64,000 nucleotides of DNA from Chromobacterium haemolyticum (GTDB lineage: Bacteria > Pseudomonadota > Gammaproteobacteria > Burkholderiales > Chromobacteriaceae), in the NCBI RefSeq assembly GCF_002081825.1, contig NZ_MUKU01000008.1, positions 62,001 to 126,000 on the forward strand, read 5' to 3'. The translations under genes were made by a program, and so were the position numbers. Under the pieces are notes generated by a model. That model had not been told where the DNA came from and did not search any database. It worked only from the letters and a program-made list of their open reading frames with translations. Positions 25,370 to 35,292 of the stretch are shown here, in pieces (the stretch's first letter is position 1; every line of letters begins with the position of its first letter).

Positions 25370-25587
25370 TTACTACCCCCCACAATGGAAGAAGCCCCGC
25401 TAGAGCGAGGCTTCGGATATTTTGATTTGATTTGATTGATGCACGTCAGCATGTCGGCCACTTCCGGAGGCGCACCAGGGAACGCGGCCACGAATTTCCA
25501 TAGCGCATCCAGCTGCTCGCAAACGTCAGGATATTCCACCGCTCGCAGCGGGACATGATCCGGCGTAAAGTGAATTTTCTTTTTCAT
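25204..25587 (-). CDS. Putative tail fibre assembly/XkdW-like protein with unusual C-terminal overlap
   Basis: The first 55 residues (VEYPDVCEQLDALWKF, ADMLTCINQIKSKYPKP) match short phage proteins related to XkdW or tail-fibre assembly, whose members typically end near KYPKP. Here the frame continues another 70 residues, through a hairpin (25388-25411) that looks like a terminator and 166 bases into the tail fibre gene. Either the family C-terminus is extended, or a stop codon was lost. The start overlaps the stop of the upstream gene (ATGA). Confidence 0.55.
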   Translation of the reverse strand: MKKKIHFTPDHVPLRAVEYPDVCEQLDALWKFVAAFPGAPPEVADMLTCINQIKSKYPKPRSSGASSIVGGSKWLRTGRAWRRSYPNISASTMSRLRHSSRCSIPIATRRKLLARMAWRARCQAGGR

Positions 25588-25940
25588 GGCCACGTCACCA
25601 TAAATACCGCCGCTTGCAAAGGCCATGCCTGCACCTCGACGCAATATTCACCAGGAGCGCCAAACGAAAGCGCGCATTCTTTTTCAAGGCAGGTATACGA
25701 CTCACCATTGATCACAATACGGCACGGCGCTGGAAGCCCACGCAATTCAAACCCAACCAGCCGCGCCGGATTTCCAGGCCGAGATACAACTTGCCCTTGC
25801 CAGACATATTGCGTATGCGGGTCCGCCACACCTTGAATAATGCACTTACCGGCGGCAATATCGATGGCGATGTTTTCCGGGCGACTGGTCCCAAATTGCA
25901 AAACCCGGCCATTGGCCGGGTCATATTCAATTACATCCAC
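25584..25940 (-). CDS. Hypothetical tail-region protein, 118 aa
   Basis: A soluble beta-rich protein of unknown function, starting MDVIEYDPANGRVLQFGTSR. It lies between the J-type tail tip gene and the fibre genes and overlaps the next gene by four bases. This position is often held by fibre-related or host-range accessory proteins. No motif identified. Confidence 0.6.
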   Translation of the reverse strand: MDVIEYDPANGRVLQFGTSRPENIAIDIAAGKCIIQGVADPHTQYVWQGQVVSRPGNPARLVGFELRGLPAPCRIVINGESYTCLEKECALSFGAPGEYCVEVQAWPLQAAVFMVTWP

Positions 25941-25944
25941 TTAA

Positions 25945-28900
25945 TTACCTCCTGAACAGCACGCAGCCATATCGAATACTAGCGAATGATTGTGATTGCG
26001 GCACGCCACGACACCCCACCCGCACCGTTTCACCCGCGCTCACATTCAGCACAATCAGAGCGCTTTGGCCCTCGCCACTAATTGTCCTATCCCTTGCATA
26101 CAACAAGCCGCCTTTATTCAGCGGCGGCGGCAATTCGGCAAACACCAACATCGTCCCAGAGTCGGAGCAATAGAAGTTGAAACTGTAATCAAAGGAGTTC
26201 ACCCAGCCACTACTTGAAATGGTTCGGGTATCCGCCTTAGTCACGGCTTCACCCTTAATCTGCATAGTATCGACTTGCAAGTTTCGGATATACGCCGCGT
26301 CCATGCCGGACATGTCCACCACCACCGCGCCGGCATCGTTTTTAATCGTCATCCCGCGCGTGTCGATTTGGCCAACAGTCAACAACCCCTTAATCCATTG
26401 CGCCCCCATGCCTCCAAGCCCAACAATGACATTGCCGGCGGCATCCTTTAGCTCAAGCCCCTTGCCATCAATTTTGTCCGCTGTCACGCTTTTGCCGATT
26501 AATGCATTCCCAGACAGCGAACCATCAATCAGCAGATCACCGGCCAGCCCCAGCGCCGGCCGCCCGTTTACACTCCCCAGGACAAACACCTGGCGCGAGC
26601 CGCTGCCGTCCGGCAATGAAATGGCGAAGCGGTCAGCGAGGATGTCAAAAGCGCTACCATGCTCATCCGCGCGCAAACCGAAGCCCGCGATTTTGCCGCC
26701 GGCAGTAACCTTTACCACCTTCTCCGCCAGCACGCCGTCAACAACGCGCGACACCTCCTTAATCGTTGATGTCTGGCCGCTTACTGTGGATGTGAGCGCG
26801 GATACGGTTTCCGCCATCGCCTTGTTCTGACTCGTCCTAACGGTCGACTCACCCAAGATCGCCGCCTTGTTTTCGCCGGTTTCCGCCTTCAGCGCCGATA
26901 CATCGCGCGCCAGCGCCTCAACCGCCGTTGCCCTAACGGTTTTCTCTTCCGCAAGCCCCGCCTCGTTTTCGCCCACCTTCGCGGCCAGCAATAGCCTGTC
27001 CGTCGCCTCTTGCTTCAGGCCGTCACTCACGGCCCGCAGCTCACGCTTGGCGAATGCGTAGTTTTCGCCTTGCGTTTTGTGCAACTCGTCGGCTGTCAGC
27101 AGCTGGTGAAGATTGGCTTCAATCAGCGAGTCCACGCCGGATTGAATGTCCGGCAGGCGCTCCAGCGGCTCGCGGATGCTGGCTTGCAGCTCGGTGGATG
27201 TGATGCTGTTTTTCAGCTGCTCCAGCAGCAAGCCGGGGTCTTTCAGCGTCTCGGCGCTGGCGCGGGCAAAGGGCGACACATTGCCCCAGCTATCGACTAC
27301 CCGCAGCCAGTAATGGCAGCGAACGCCGATGCTGCGCCCGGTATGCGCATAGCTGTTTGTTGGATAGGCGATGTCCGCCAGCAGCTGCGACTTGCCGTCG
27401 TTCTCCGTTTCGCTGAAATACAGTTCCGCGCGCAGCAGGTCAGGCACGCCAGGCGGATAGCGCCAACTCAGATTGACCACCATCGCGCCGCCTTGCGCCG
27501 CCAGCGAGGGGGCCGGCGGCGGCGTATGATGGCCTTTTGCGGTGACGCTGGCCAGCGCCGGCACGCTGCGCAAGCCGGTAACTGACACGCTGGATACGCG
27601 CACCTGCCACGCCCCTGGCTCAATGCCTTCAATCTCCGCATGATTGGCGGACACCTCCGGCAGCTCGCGCCAGTTGCCGCCCTCTTGCCGTAGCCCCACC
27701 ACATAGCCGCGCAAATAGGGATGCGCCACCGCTGGCCAATCCACGTCTAGGCGCACGGCGCGGCGTCCGTCGCCAGTCAGGTAGGACAGTTCGCGCACAC
27801 TCACCGCCGCCACCGCCGGGATATGGGTCGGGTCCGGCAAGCTGGAGTCCGGCGGCGGCTCTATTCGAATGCCGCTCTCTACCGTTTCCCATTTGCCGGG
27901 GTTGTGCTGCAAACCCTCCACTTGATAGACGCCCGGCTCTTTTTCTACGCGAGCGGTACAACGCCAGATAGTTGGCTGCAAGCTGGTGGCAATCAACGCC
28001 CAGGTAGCGCCGTCAACCGGCTGCGCGGAGAACGGCGTCACCAACTTAAGCGAGGCGAACTCACCCGGCACCACCACCACGCCGCGCCGCTCTAGCCGGC
28101 CATCCGGCAACGGGCATTCCAGGCTGTACGCCTCCCCCTCCGCCAGCGTTACCGGCGCGTCCAGCTCCACGCTTACGCCAGCCACTCGCACCAGCCTGCC
28201 ACCAATGCGCCGGCCGGCCACCACCGGGTCAAACACCGTGAATAGTTCGCCCGGCATCAGATCGCAAGCATACAAGCCGGCGCTGAACGCTATCAACTCG
28301 GTTTCAGTCTGCGCGGTTTCGAGGATGTAGCGCCCCAGCTGCTGCGCTTGCGCGCGGCTGGTGCAGCCCACCGCCACCACTTGCGCGGGGTTGTAGCCAT
28401 AACGCACCAGGCCGGACGGATGCTCGACGTATTCAACTGAGCGCTTCCAGCCGTCCGCCGGGTCAACAAAGGACACCGAGGCAACACTATGCCGGTCCCC
28501 CTCCTCCGTGCTGGAGTAATTGAACTCACCCCCAAGCACATTGCCGGGCATGAAGTGCTTGGCCGCCGCGTCGCCGGGCATGTCGGCCATGACTCGCACA
28601 CCGCCGGCAAAGGGCACGACCTTGCCGCAGAACACGGACGCGATGTCTTGCAAGGCCTTCCACGCATCCGCGCCGTCCGAGTGGTAAGCGTTCATCTCGA
28701 AGCGGCGGCGGGTGCCGCCCTGGCCATCGCTCACCAACTGATCGCACCAGCGCGCGATGCGATACAAGTCCCATTTCCACGCGCCATCCGGCGGCAAATT
28801 GACGTTGTAGCGCTTATCCGTGCCGAAGGTATACAGCCACCAAGCCGGATTACTGCTGCGCGCCGGCTTGAACGTGCCGTCCCACGCGCCGGCATACTCG

Positions 28901-29697
28901 CCCGTAACCGGGTTGTAATTGCTCGGCACTTGCAGAACCGCCATATCCCATTCGCTGGCGATTTCCGGGAATGAGCTGAAGGCCTTAGCGTCGAAGGTTA
29001 GCCCCAGCATCGCGTAATTGGGATATGACAGCTTTAGGCTTTGCAATACCGTATAGCTATCCCAGTCCGTGACGTTGACTAGGTTTTGCGTTGCACTGTC
29101 GCCCGTCACGCGCCGGACACGCACATCCCAGGGGCCGGACTCGGGCAGCTCAACGCGCACAGCGCGCTGATATTTCCCGCGCGTCTTGCCGCTGATATTG
29201 ATAGTCCGCGCCTCGCGCCATTGCTTGGCCCCTGCTGGCCTCACATCCACGGCAAGATCAACACTAGTCGGGTTGGTATCGCCATTCTCGGAATTGACCG
29301 CAAACAAGCCGCGCACGGCCACAGTAACGCGGATGGCGCTAGCGTCCAGATTGTCGATATGACGCACCAGGCCCGGCCCGGCCTTGACCTCAACGCCCAC
29401 CGAATACTCGGTTTCAATTTCATCAAAGCCGGCAAGCGGAGCCTGTGCCGCCGTGCCCGCGCGGGATTCAACACGCACGCGCTCAAAATTCCGCGTGCCG
29501 TCAACATTGAGCAAGGGGACGCCATTGAAAAACACCGACTTTTCGCCGTCCACCAGGCCGCCCCACTCCCCCAGCCCCACCAGCATCAACACCCTGGCCG
29601 TGGCGCTGGACTGGAGCGTATCGGGAGCCTCCACCGGGCGGCGCGTCTCTCCTCCGCCGCCACCGCCGCCCGCTCCGATAATCGGCATGTGCTGCAT
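25945..29697 (-). CDS. Tail tip / host specificity protein J
   Basis: A 1250-residue central tail tip protein. It begins MQHMPIIGAGGGGGGG with the Gly-rich stretch and LQSSATARVLMLVGLGEWGG typical of J, has fibronectin-like domains around residues 700-850 (PPPAPSLAAQGGAMVVNLSW) and a DUF1983-type helical section with heptads (EEKTVRATAVEALARDVSAL). It ends in a beta domain (YCSDSGTMLVFAELPPPL) that may contact the host. The ATG at 29697 was chosen over a 249-base longer frame because that extension overlaps the gene for protein I. It is transcribed last in the tail tip block, before fibre genes. Confidence 0.92.
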   Translation of the reverse strand: MQHMPIIGAGGGGGGGETRRPVEAPDTLQSSATARVLMLVGLGEWGGLVDGEKSVFFNGVPLLNVDGTRNFERVRVESRAGTAAQAPLAGFDEIETEYSVGVEVKAGPGLVRHIDNLDASAIRVTVAVRGLFAVNSENGDTNPTSVDLAVDVRPAGAKQWREARTINISGKTRGKYQRAVRVELPESGPWDVRVRRVTGDSATQNLVNVTDWDSYTVLQSLKLSYPNYAMLGLTFDAKAFSSFPEIASEWDMAVLQVPSNYNPVTGEYAGAWDGTFKPARSSNPAWWLYTFGTDKRYNVNLPPDGAWKWDLYRIARWCDQLVSDGQGGTRRRFEMNAYHSDGADAWKALQDIASVFCGKVVPFAGGVRVMADMPGDAAAKHFMPGNVLGGEFNYSSTEEGDRHSVASVSFVDPADGWKRSVEYVEHPSGLVRYGYNPAQVVAVGCTSRAQAQQLGRYILETAQTETELIAFSAGLYACDLMPGELFTVFDPVVAGRRIGGRLVRVAGVSVELDAPVTLAEGEAYSLECPLPDGRLERRGVVVVPGEFASLKLVTPFSAQPVDGATWALIATSLQPTIWRCTARVEKEPGVYQVEGLQHNPGKWETVESGIRIEPPPDSSLPDPTHIPAVAAVSVRELSYLTGDGRRAVRLDVDWPAVAHPYLRGYVVGLRQEGGNWRELPEVSANHAEIEGIEPGAWQVRVSSVSVTGLRSVPALASVTAKGHHTPPPAPSLAAQGGAMVVNLSWRYPPGVPDLLRAELYFSETENDGKSQLLADIAYPTNSYAHTGRSIGVRCHYWLRVVDSWGNVSPFARASAETLKDPGLLLEQLKNSITSTELQASIREPLERLPDIQSGVDSLIEANLHQLLTADELHKTQGENYAFAKRELRAVSDGLKQEATDRLLLAAKVGENEAGLAEEKTVRATAVEALARDVSALKAETGENKAAILGESTVRTSQNKAMAETVSALTSTVSGQTSTIKEVSRVVDGVLAEKVVKVTAGGKIAGFGLRADEHGSAFDILADRFAISLPDGSGSRQVFVLGSVNGRPALGLAGDLLIDGSLSGNALIGKSVTADKIDGKGLELKDAAGNVIVGLGGMGAQWIKGLLTVGQIDTRGMTIKNDAGAVVVDMSGMDAAYIRNLQVDTMQIKGEAVTKADTRTISSSGWVNSFDYSFNFYCSDSGTMLVFAELPPPLNKGGLLYARDRTISGEGQSALIVLNVSAGETVRVGCRGVPQSQSFASIRYGCVLFRR

Positions 29698-30269
29698 TAC
29701 AAATCCTCCACGCTCACCCCGGCGGACACCACGATTCCGCCGACACGATGGCGGCCACACCCCCAGGGCGCGGGCATGCCCTGCGCGCTGGAATTGGCCG
29801 CTCCATTGAACAGATAAGACGGCTTGTTTTCCTGCCGCTCCCCCTGGCCGTAACCCATTTTGGGAACCGGTGTTAGCAGCATCATGGCCCCGCCCAGCAT
29901 TAGCCCCGCTCCCACCGCCATCAGAGACGTGCCGCCCATATACCAAGTCAAAGCGCCGGCAACGATCAACACCGCGCCAAGCAGCTTATTCGCCGCGCCG
30001 CCGGCTCCAACAATCTCCGGCATGATCAAGATGTCGCCGGATGAAACCAGATTAAGCTCTCCCTCGCTGACGTCACGATCCGCAACCGTCACGCGGAACA
30101 TCAGCCCGGCCTCATCCGCCGCGCGTAGGGCGTTGTTAAACCCCGGATACAGCGCATTGAGCGCCACCACCGTTTCCCCCACGCTACGCACGGCCAGCCT
30201 ATGCTCGCCGCCAAAGCACCGCCCCAGGTCGCCGCCCAGGCGGACTGTCCGCAATTCACTCATGCCCAT
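29697..30269 (-). CDS. Tail assembly protein I
   Basis: A 190-residue lambda-I-like protein with the family features ELRTVRLGGDLGRCFGG and a ubiquitin-like N-terminal half. A hydrophobic pair of helices near the middle (AANKLLGAVLIVAGALTW) is followed by the C-terminal TPVPKMGYGQ. Two in-frame ATGs, two codons apart, can start it. It overlaps the end of K by 14 bases and abuts J. Confidence 0.85.
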   Translation of the reverse strand: MGMSELRTVRLGGDLGRCFGGEHRLAVRSVGETVVALNALYPGFNNALRAADEAGLMFRVTVADRDVSEGELNLVSSGDILIMPEIVGAGGAANKLLGAVLIVAGALTWYMGGTSLMAVGAGLMLGGAMMLLTPVPKMGYGQGERQENKPSYLFNGAANSSAQGMPAPWGCGRHRVGGIVVSAGVSVEDL

Positions 30270-30963
30270 GCCTCCAAACGCCCACCGCGCAACGCTCCCA
30301 ATAACCGCCAAATAGATGCGTTTCCGACTGGCGGTCGCGCAAGTGATGCAATATCGCCCCGTCGCCCAACCACAGCGCGACATGATTCGCCACGCTGGCG
30401 CGAATCTGCATCATGATGATGTCGCCGCGCTGCGGCGGCCCGGACACGCGCGCAAAACCAAAGCGGGCGGCGTCACGCTCCAGCACGTTTTCCCCGCGCT
30501 CCCACCAGCCATCTAGCGCCGCCGCCGGGGACCGCCCCAGCGCTTGGCCGCGCTCCGCCGCGTACCAGTCCCGCACCAACTCCCAGCAATCGAACACGCC
30601 ATAGCAATAGGGCCGAGCCAGGTAGGGCGCGCGCCAGCCGCTTGGCTCGACATAGCGGTAATCCCCGCCGGGATGGCTGACGATGTGCCAGGGCAAGGCG
30701 GTACGCTCGCACATAGCCAGATCAACCAGGGACGGGTCCGCCGTCGCGTCCGGGTGGCTGTGCCAGACCCCTACCACGCCGCCTAGGCGCTCCGCCGCCG
30801 CATAGTCCACCGGGTCTATGCGAAATTGCGTCAGCGGGTCCGCCGCCAGATTGCGGCAGGGATAAACGCGCCCGGTATCCAGCACCAGGCCGCATGCCTC
30901 GGCAGTTCCCGCAGATGCGGCAAAAGCCAACATCAGGCTAATTTGATCTGCGCTTGCTCTCAT
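30256..30963 (-). CDS. Tail tip assembly protein K: JAMM plus NlpC/P60 peptidase
   Basis: A 235-residue two-domain enzyme. The N-terminal MPN/JAMM domain has HSHPDATADPSLVD (two His, Ser and Asp metal site), and the C-terminal NlpC/P60 domain has the catalytic Cys in FDCWELVRDWY and the His in NHVALWLGDG. Both domains occur in lambda K, which is part of the tail tip. Cell-wall cutting during DNA entry is a family proposal. It overlaps gene I. Confidence 0.9.
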   Translation of the reverse strand: MRASADQISLMLAFAASAGTAEACGLVLDTGRVYPCRNLAADPLTQFRIDPVDYAAAERLGGVVGVWHSHPDATADPSLVDLAMCERTALPWHIVSHPGGDYRYVEPSGWRAPYLARPYCYGVFDCWELVRDWYAAERGQALGRSPAAALDGWWERGENVLERDAARFGFARVSGPPQRGDIIMMQIRASVANHVALWLGDGAILHHLRDRQSETHLFGGYWERCAVGVWRHGHE

Positions 30964-31087
30964 GGATCACCCATAAAAAAAGGCCGCATAAGCAGCCATC
31001 GAAAAAAACAATCAACTAGTGATATGATTACCGCTGAAATGACATAAACATTTCCAACTTACAATCACTCACTAAAAGAGAATATAG

Positions 31088-31576
31088 ATGCGTAAAATTA
31101 TTGCCCTTAGTCTTCTCGCCCTATCTACTACAACCCTCGCATCCAGCTGGGACTTAACTTACTTCAGCCCGAAAACCGGCACCTTATTCATTGACAAGGA
31201 CAGCATCACTGATGGCCCAGGTGGCTCAGTAAAATTCTGGACCTTGTTTGCCCCCCGTTTCGAAATAGGCAAGCCCGGCGAAGACTATGCATACAATCAA
31301 TCCATGCATCTCATTAACTGCAAAGAACGAACAGCCGCCCTGAAAAAATCCACCTACTTTGACGAAAATCGTATTCCCCACGATGCCAAGGTAGCCGACG
31401 ATAAGCCACAGGACATCACACCCGATTCCGAGAATGATTTCTTGTGGACTTATATTTGTAAGCCTGAATCTCGAAAAGAAGTTGCAACATCCCTCAAAGG
31501 CGGAATCAACGAGTTTATTCAATCTCAACTCAAGTACGCCCGAGAGAACAAGGCCTATCGCCAAAATAGAAACTAA
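31088..31576 (+). CDS. Surface-adhesin E-like secreted protein (moron)
   Basis: A 162-residue protein with a cleavable signal peptide (MRKIIALSLLALSTTTLASS) followed by an adhesin-E-like domain; WDLTYFSPKTGTLFIDKDSI and VKFWTLFAPRF are characteristic of that domain and its small relatives. It reads against the tail genes between L and K, with AT-rich codon use and its own -10-like TACAAT (31060-31065). It is therefore a moron that could be expressed in the lysogen and act at the cell surface or periplasm. Adhesion itself is inferred from family name only. Confidence 0.75.
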   Translation: MRKIIALSLLALSTTTLASSWDLTYFSPKTGTLFIDKDSITDGPGGSVKFWTLFAPRFEIGKPGEDYAYNQSMHLINCKERTAALKKSTYFDENRIPHDAKVADDKPQDITPDSENDFLWTYICKPESRKEVATSLKGGINEFIQSQLKYARENKAYRQNRN

Positions 31577-31581
31577 TAACC

Positions 31582-32271
31582 TCAGCTATAACGCCGCATG
31601 CCAGGGCAGCCGGCGTAATTGCTCAGATTGTCGCGCAAGCGGCAGGCCTGCACCGTCTTGCAGCAGGCATCCAGCCGGATGTCTGTAACCGGCTTGTTAT
31701 GGGCGTCAAACATGGCTGCGCCCTGATAGCCGCAGTCCGGCCCGCGATAGGTCACATGGGCCGGACAATAGCGCGTCACCAGCACCCCCGGCGCGGCGCG
31801 CCCGGCCATGTCCAGCGCGCTGCGCAGTTCGAACACAATCACGCTGCCGTTATCAGAAATACGGCGATTGATAATCCAAATTTCTTCCGGGTGCATCTCC
31901 GGCGCGCCTTCCAGCTCGCCGCCGGCCAGGAACTTGGCATAGGTCAAACGCCGTACCACGGTCCAGCCCACCAGGCCTTGATGCTGGCGCACCAGGGCGG
32001 TAAACACGCCCCGCACTTCCCGCCCGTCCGGCAGCTGCGCCAGGTTGCTGATACTGAGCTTGGGGCGCGGCGCACCCCGGCTTTTCGACTCATAGCCGCG
32101 CCCCTCCACCGCCCAGGCCTCATACAGCAGGCCTTGAAAAGTCAGCGGCTGGCCGTTGCCGCTGCCGGTGAAGCGCATGGATTGCATGTTGACGCTGGCC
32201 GGCGGCCGCAGCTCATAGAGTTCGATTAAGGCATCCGGCACCAGCTTTTGCATTTCTGCTGTAATCATCAT
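31582..32271 (-). CDS. Minor tail protein L
   Basis: A 229-residue L-like protein. The C-terminal half carries the cysteines YCPAHVTYRGPDCGY, ACCKTVQAC and GCPG; in lambda L such cysteines bind an iron-sulfur cluster. The N-terminal part (ITAEMQKLVPDALIELYEL) is the common core. It overlaps M by four bases. Confidence 0.9.
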   Translation of the reverse strand: MMITAEMQKLVPDALIELYELRPPASVNMQSMRFTGSGNGQPLTFQGLLYEAWAVEGRGYESKSRGAPRPKLSISNLAQLPDGREVRGVFTALVRQHQGLVGWTVVRRLTYAKFLAGGELEGAPEMHPEEIWIINRRISDNGSVIVFELRSALDMAGRAAPGVLVTRYCPAHVTYRGPDCGYQGAAMFDAHNKPVTDIRLDACCKTVQACRLRDNLSNYAGCPGMRRYS

Positions 32272-32609
32272 TCCCCCGGATCAAATACTTGTTCAAACGC
32301 GCAGCTAATGGTTTCGTCATTGTGGCCGTGAGGAACCCAGCTCCAGTCCTCGCACACCACCTTGATTCGCCCCTTGCCCGGATACTGAAACCAGAACCAG
32401 CGCGCCCCGCCATGGCGCAACAAAAACGCCTCAATGCGCTCAATCTCGGCGCTGTCGTACTGGAACACCAGGCGGCGACTAACGGGGGCGTTGTTGATAC
32501 CGTCACGCACCCGCTGCGCGTAGCCATCGCCAAACCCCGCCTTGCGCACCCGTGGCCGCCGCGCCGCCTCGCCGCCAAAATTAGGCACCCATTCAAACAC
32601 CTCCGCCAT
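32268..32609 (-). CDS. Minor tail protein M
   Basis: A 113-residue protein with the M-family pattern: FEWVPNFGGEAARRPRVRKA at the N-terminus and the central FQYDSAEIERIEAFLLRHGG, ending FEQVFDPGE. It sits between the tape measure and L genes, as in lambda. Confidence 0.9.
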   Translation of the reverse strand: MAEVFEWVPNFGGEAARRPRVRKAGFGDGYAQRVRDGINNAPVSRRLVFQYDSAEIERIEAFLLRHGGARWFWFQYPGKGRIKVVCEDWSWVPHGHNDETISCAFEQVFDPGE

Positions 32610-32611
32610 GT

Positions 32612-35290
32612 CTACCCCTTCACAAACTGATAAATCGAGCCGTCCGGCATCATTGAGTCGTGGATTTTGCTATCCACCACCGACTCAATCAGCACCAGAA
32701 TCTCACGCCCCCCGCCCGGCTTTTCGCGCTCCTCAGCACGGGCAGAAACATTGGGCGCGGAGCATTGAACCATCACACTGACCTCAACCGGCTTGCCGCC
32801 ACCGGCCTCCTGCTGATTCATGCGCTGCAAGTAGGTCTTCAGGTCAGCATTGGTGCGGTTGTCGATAACCCGCTCACCCTTCTGCAGCAACCACGTCCCC
32901 TCACGCGGCACGCTATCAATGCCGTCATGCGCCATGCCGGTTAAATTGGTGCTGGTGATGGAGCTAACCAGGCCGGCAGTAGCGGACACCACGGTCGCCA
33001 TCGCGCCCAGGTTCGCCGGAAATGGGCCGGATGCCGCAGCCGCCGCCACGGCCTGCTGAATCTTGATAATGGAATCCGCGATGGCAAACGCCTTGCTCGC
33101 GGCGAACATGGCCCGATAGATGGCCGAATTCTTACCTTTGAACGAGGCCGCCAGGCCGGCCAGGTTGTCGAATAGTTGCGAGGTGCTGGACAGCATGGCG
33201 GACGCCCTGTTTCGCTCCAGGTTCAGCATGTCCGCGTTCAAGCGCTCTTGATTCATGCGGACATAGTTGGCGCGCTCGGTTTCCGTTAGCGTCGTGGCCT
33301 CCATAATCAACTGCCGGCGGCGCTCGTACTGATCGCGGATTTGCTGTTCTTCCGGGTCCAGGCCGATAGACTGCCGTTCGCTGCTGCGCAGATCGTCAAC
33401 CGCCCGCTCGTGCCGCCTATCCTCCAGCCGGCCATATTTGGCCTTTTCCTCATCGCTCAAACCGTCATTCGAGCTGATATCTAGCGAGCGCTGCGCATGC
33501 TCTTGATCCAAGCGCTCTTTCGAGTTGTTGTACTCGCCACCGCGCAGCCGCTTGGCGACATCGCGCTGATGCGCCTCGAACACCTCGACGTCACGGTTAA
33601 GCTCGGTCAGGAATTTCTTGTTCTCCTGTCGCAGCTGGCGCACCGAGTCCAATTCCGCCGCCAACGTCATTAGGCGTTGCTGGGAAGCCGCGCTCATCCC
33701 GGCATATTTGCCCTCGGCAATTTCAAACCGCACTTTCTCCGCCGCCGAAAGCTTTTCAACGCCCATGATTTCGCGCTGAATCGCATCAATCGCACCGTCT
33801 TCTTTTCTTGCCTGTGCGCCGGCTTTGCGCCGCTCCGCTGCCTGCGACTTGTCGAACTTCTCCCGCATATTGGCTAAGGCGGTTTGGTGCGCGCGCTCCA
33901 CCTCCTTAACCGCCTCGCTACCCTCACCCATCCCCAACGCCTTAAGCTCTTGGATGCGCAGCTTGTAGGCATCGGCCTCTTTCTTTACGCTCTTGTCGTA
34001 CTTGTCACGATCTGACAGCCGGCTATCGTCTTCCGCATAGATTTTGACGCGCGCCTTGGCGTCCTTGATCGCGGCTTCACGGGCCTCGGCCTGGCGCTGG
34101 GCCGTCATCGTGTCCGCCCCTACCGTCTTGGTTTTTTTCTCCAGCTCGGCGAGTTCGGCGCGCATTTGCGCCAACACCTGTTTTTTTGACTCCAGCGAAC
34201 CCGATACCGAGAAATCCGTCAGCGTTTTTTCCTGAGCTACAATCTTCTGCCGCAGCTGCGCCATGCGCCCCTCGGTGGAAACAGCTTTAAACTGGCCATT
34301 TAACGTAGGTGTAAATGCCTTGAGCGCCACCCAGCCACCCGACCCCATCTGCCCCCAAAAGCCAGCACCCTGGGCCCTGGCCTCTCGAATCGCCTCCGCA
34401 ATACCTTTAAACTTGTCAGCCATCATTGCCAATTGGCTGGACACAAATGCGCCCAGTCCTGACTGAGCAACCTCGGTTTTCATTTCGCCCCAGGCATTGG
34501 TAAAGCGCGCGCTGGCCTTTTGGGCTTCACCACCAAAGTTTGCAGCGTCGGCAGACATCTTTTGCAGCTCCGCCGCAAACTTGGGCAGGAAGTCGGCGGC
34601 AAGTACCTGGCCGCTTTCCAACATCTTGGTAAATTCGCCCGTCGTCACATTCAACGCCCGCGCGGCGGCTTGCGTCGCCACCGGCAAATGCTCCGCCAGC
34701 TGCTGCTTAAACTCCTCGGACTGGACAACGCCCTTGCCCGCCATTTGCACCAGGGCGAGCATTGCGCCCTGCGCAGAACTGGCGGACAAGCCAAAGGCGC
34801 TAGTCGCAGTCGTCAGGGACTCGAACACCTGGCGCGCATGCGCCGCCAGCGACGTCCCCTTGACCGCTCCGGCGAACTGGGCGTAAGACCCCGCCGCCTG
34901 CTCGAAGTCCGCGCCCAGGCGATTGGACAGCGCCCGCAGCCAATCTATATCTTGCGCGATGGCGCGCAGATTGCCGCCATTCGCGTAAAACAAAGATTTC
35001 TGCAAGCGCTCGCTGGCAATCTGCGCTTGATTCAACGCAGCGGCCACATTGAGCACAATGTCCTTCACTACGCCCAAGCTGAAGCCGGCAGCGATTGCGC
35101 CGCCGGCCTTGGCCAATAGATTGGCGCTGCCGGCGGTTTGCTCCAGGGCATTGGCCGCGCGGCGGCTGTCCTTCTCAATGCTGTCCAGCGCGCCGCCCAC
35201 CTCGCGGCGCGTTGCCTGCATATCGGCGGACAGCTTGGCCACATTGGCCTCTAGATTGATGATGAGCGAGCCAACCGTCTGCGCCGCCAT
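32612..35290 (-). CDS. Tape measure protein
   Basis: An 892-residue tail-length protein. The N-terminal prohead-like TMP domain (GSLIINLEANVAKLSADMQA; TRREVGGALDSIEKD) is followed by a membrane-active stretch (AIAAGFSLGVVKDIVLN) and long coiled coils (SRLSDRDKYDKSVKKEADAY). A hydrophobic segment lies near residues 750-790. The length predicts a tail of roughly 130 nm using the usual 0.15 nm per residue. It follows the frameshifted G/GT genes, as in lambda. Confidence 0.92.
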   Translation of the reverse strand: MAAQTVGSLIINLEANVAKLSADMQATRREVGGALDSIEKDSRRAANALEQTAGSANLLAKAGGAIAAGFSLGVVKDIVLNVAAALNQAQIASERLQKSLFYANGGNLRAIAQDIDWLRALSNRLGADFEQAAGSYAQFAGAVKGTSLAAHARQVFESLTTATSAFGLSASSAQGAMLALVQMAGKGVVQSEEFKQQLAEHLPVATQAAARALNVTTGEFTKMLESGQVLAADFLPKFAAELQKMSADAANFGGEAQKASARFTNAWGEMKTEVAQSGLGAFVSSQLAMMADKFKGIAEAIREARAQGAGFWGQMGSGGWVALKAFTPTLNGQFKAVSTEGRMAQLRQKIVAQEKTLTDFSVSGSLESKKQVLAQMRAELAELEKKTKTVGADTMTAQRQAEAREAAIKDAKARVKIYAEDDSRLSDRDKYDKSVKKEADAYKLRIQELKALGMGEGSEAVKEVERAHQTALANMREKFDKSQAAERRKAGAQARKEDGAIDAIQREIMGVEKLSAAEKVRFEIAEGKYAGMSAASQQRLMTLAAELDSVRQLRQENKKFLTELNRDVEVFEAHQRDVAKRLRGGEYNNSKERLDQEHAQRSLDISSNDGLSDEEKAKYGRLEDRRHERAVDDLRSSERQSIGLDPEEQQIRDQYERRRQLIMEATTLTETERANYVRMNQERLNADMLNLERNRASAMLSSTSQLFDNLAGLAASFKGKNSAIYRAMFAASKAFAIADSIIKIQQAVAAAAASGPFPANLGAMATVVSATAGLVSSITSTNLTGMAHDGIDSVPREGTWLLQKGERVIDNRTNADLKTYLQRMNQQEAGGGKPVEVSVMVQCSAPNVSARAEEREKPGGGREILVLIESVVDSKIHDSMMPDGSIYQFVKG

Positions 35291-35292
35291 CC

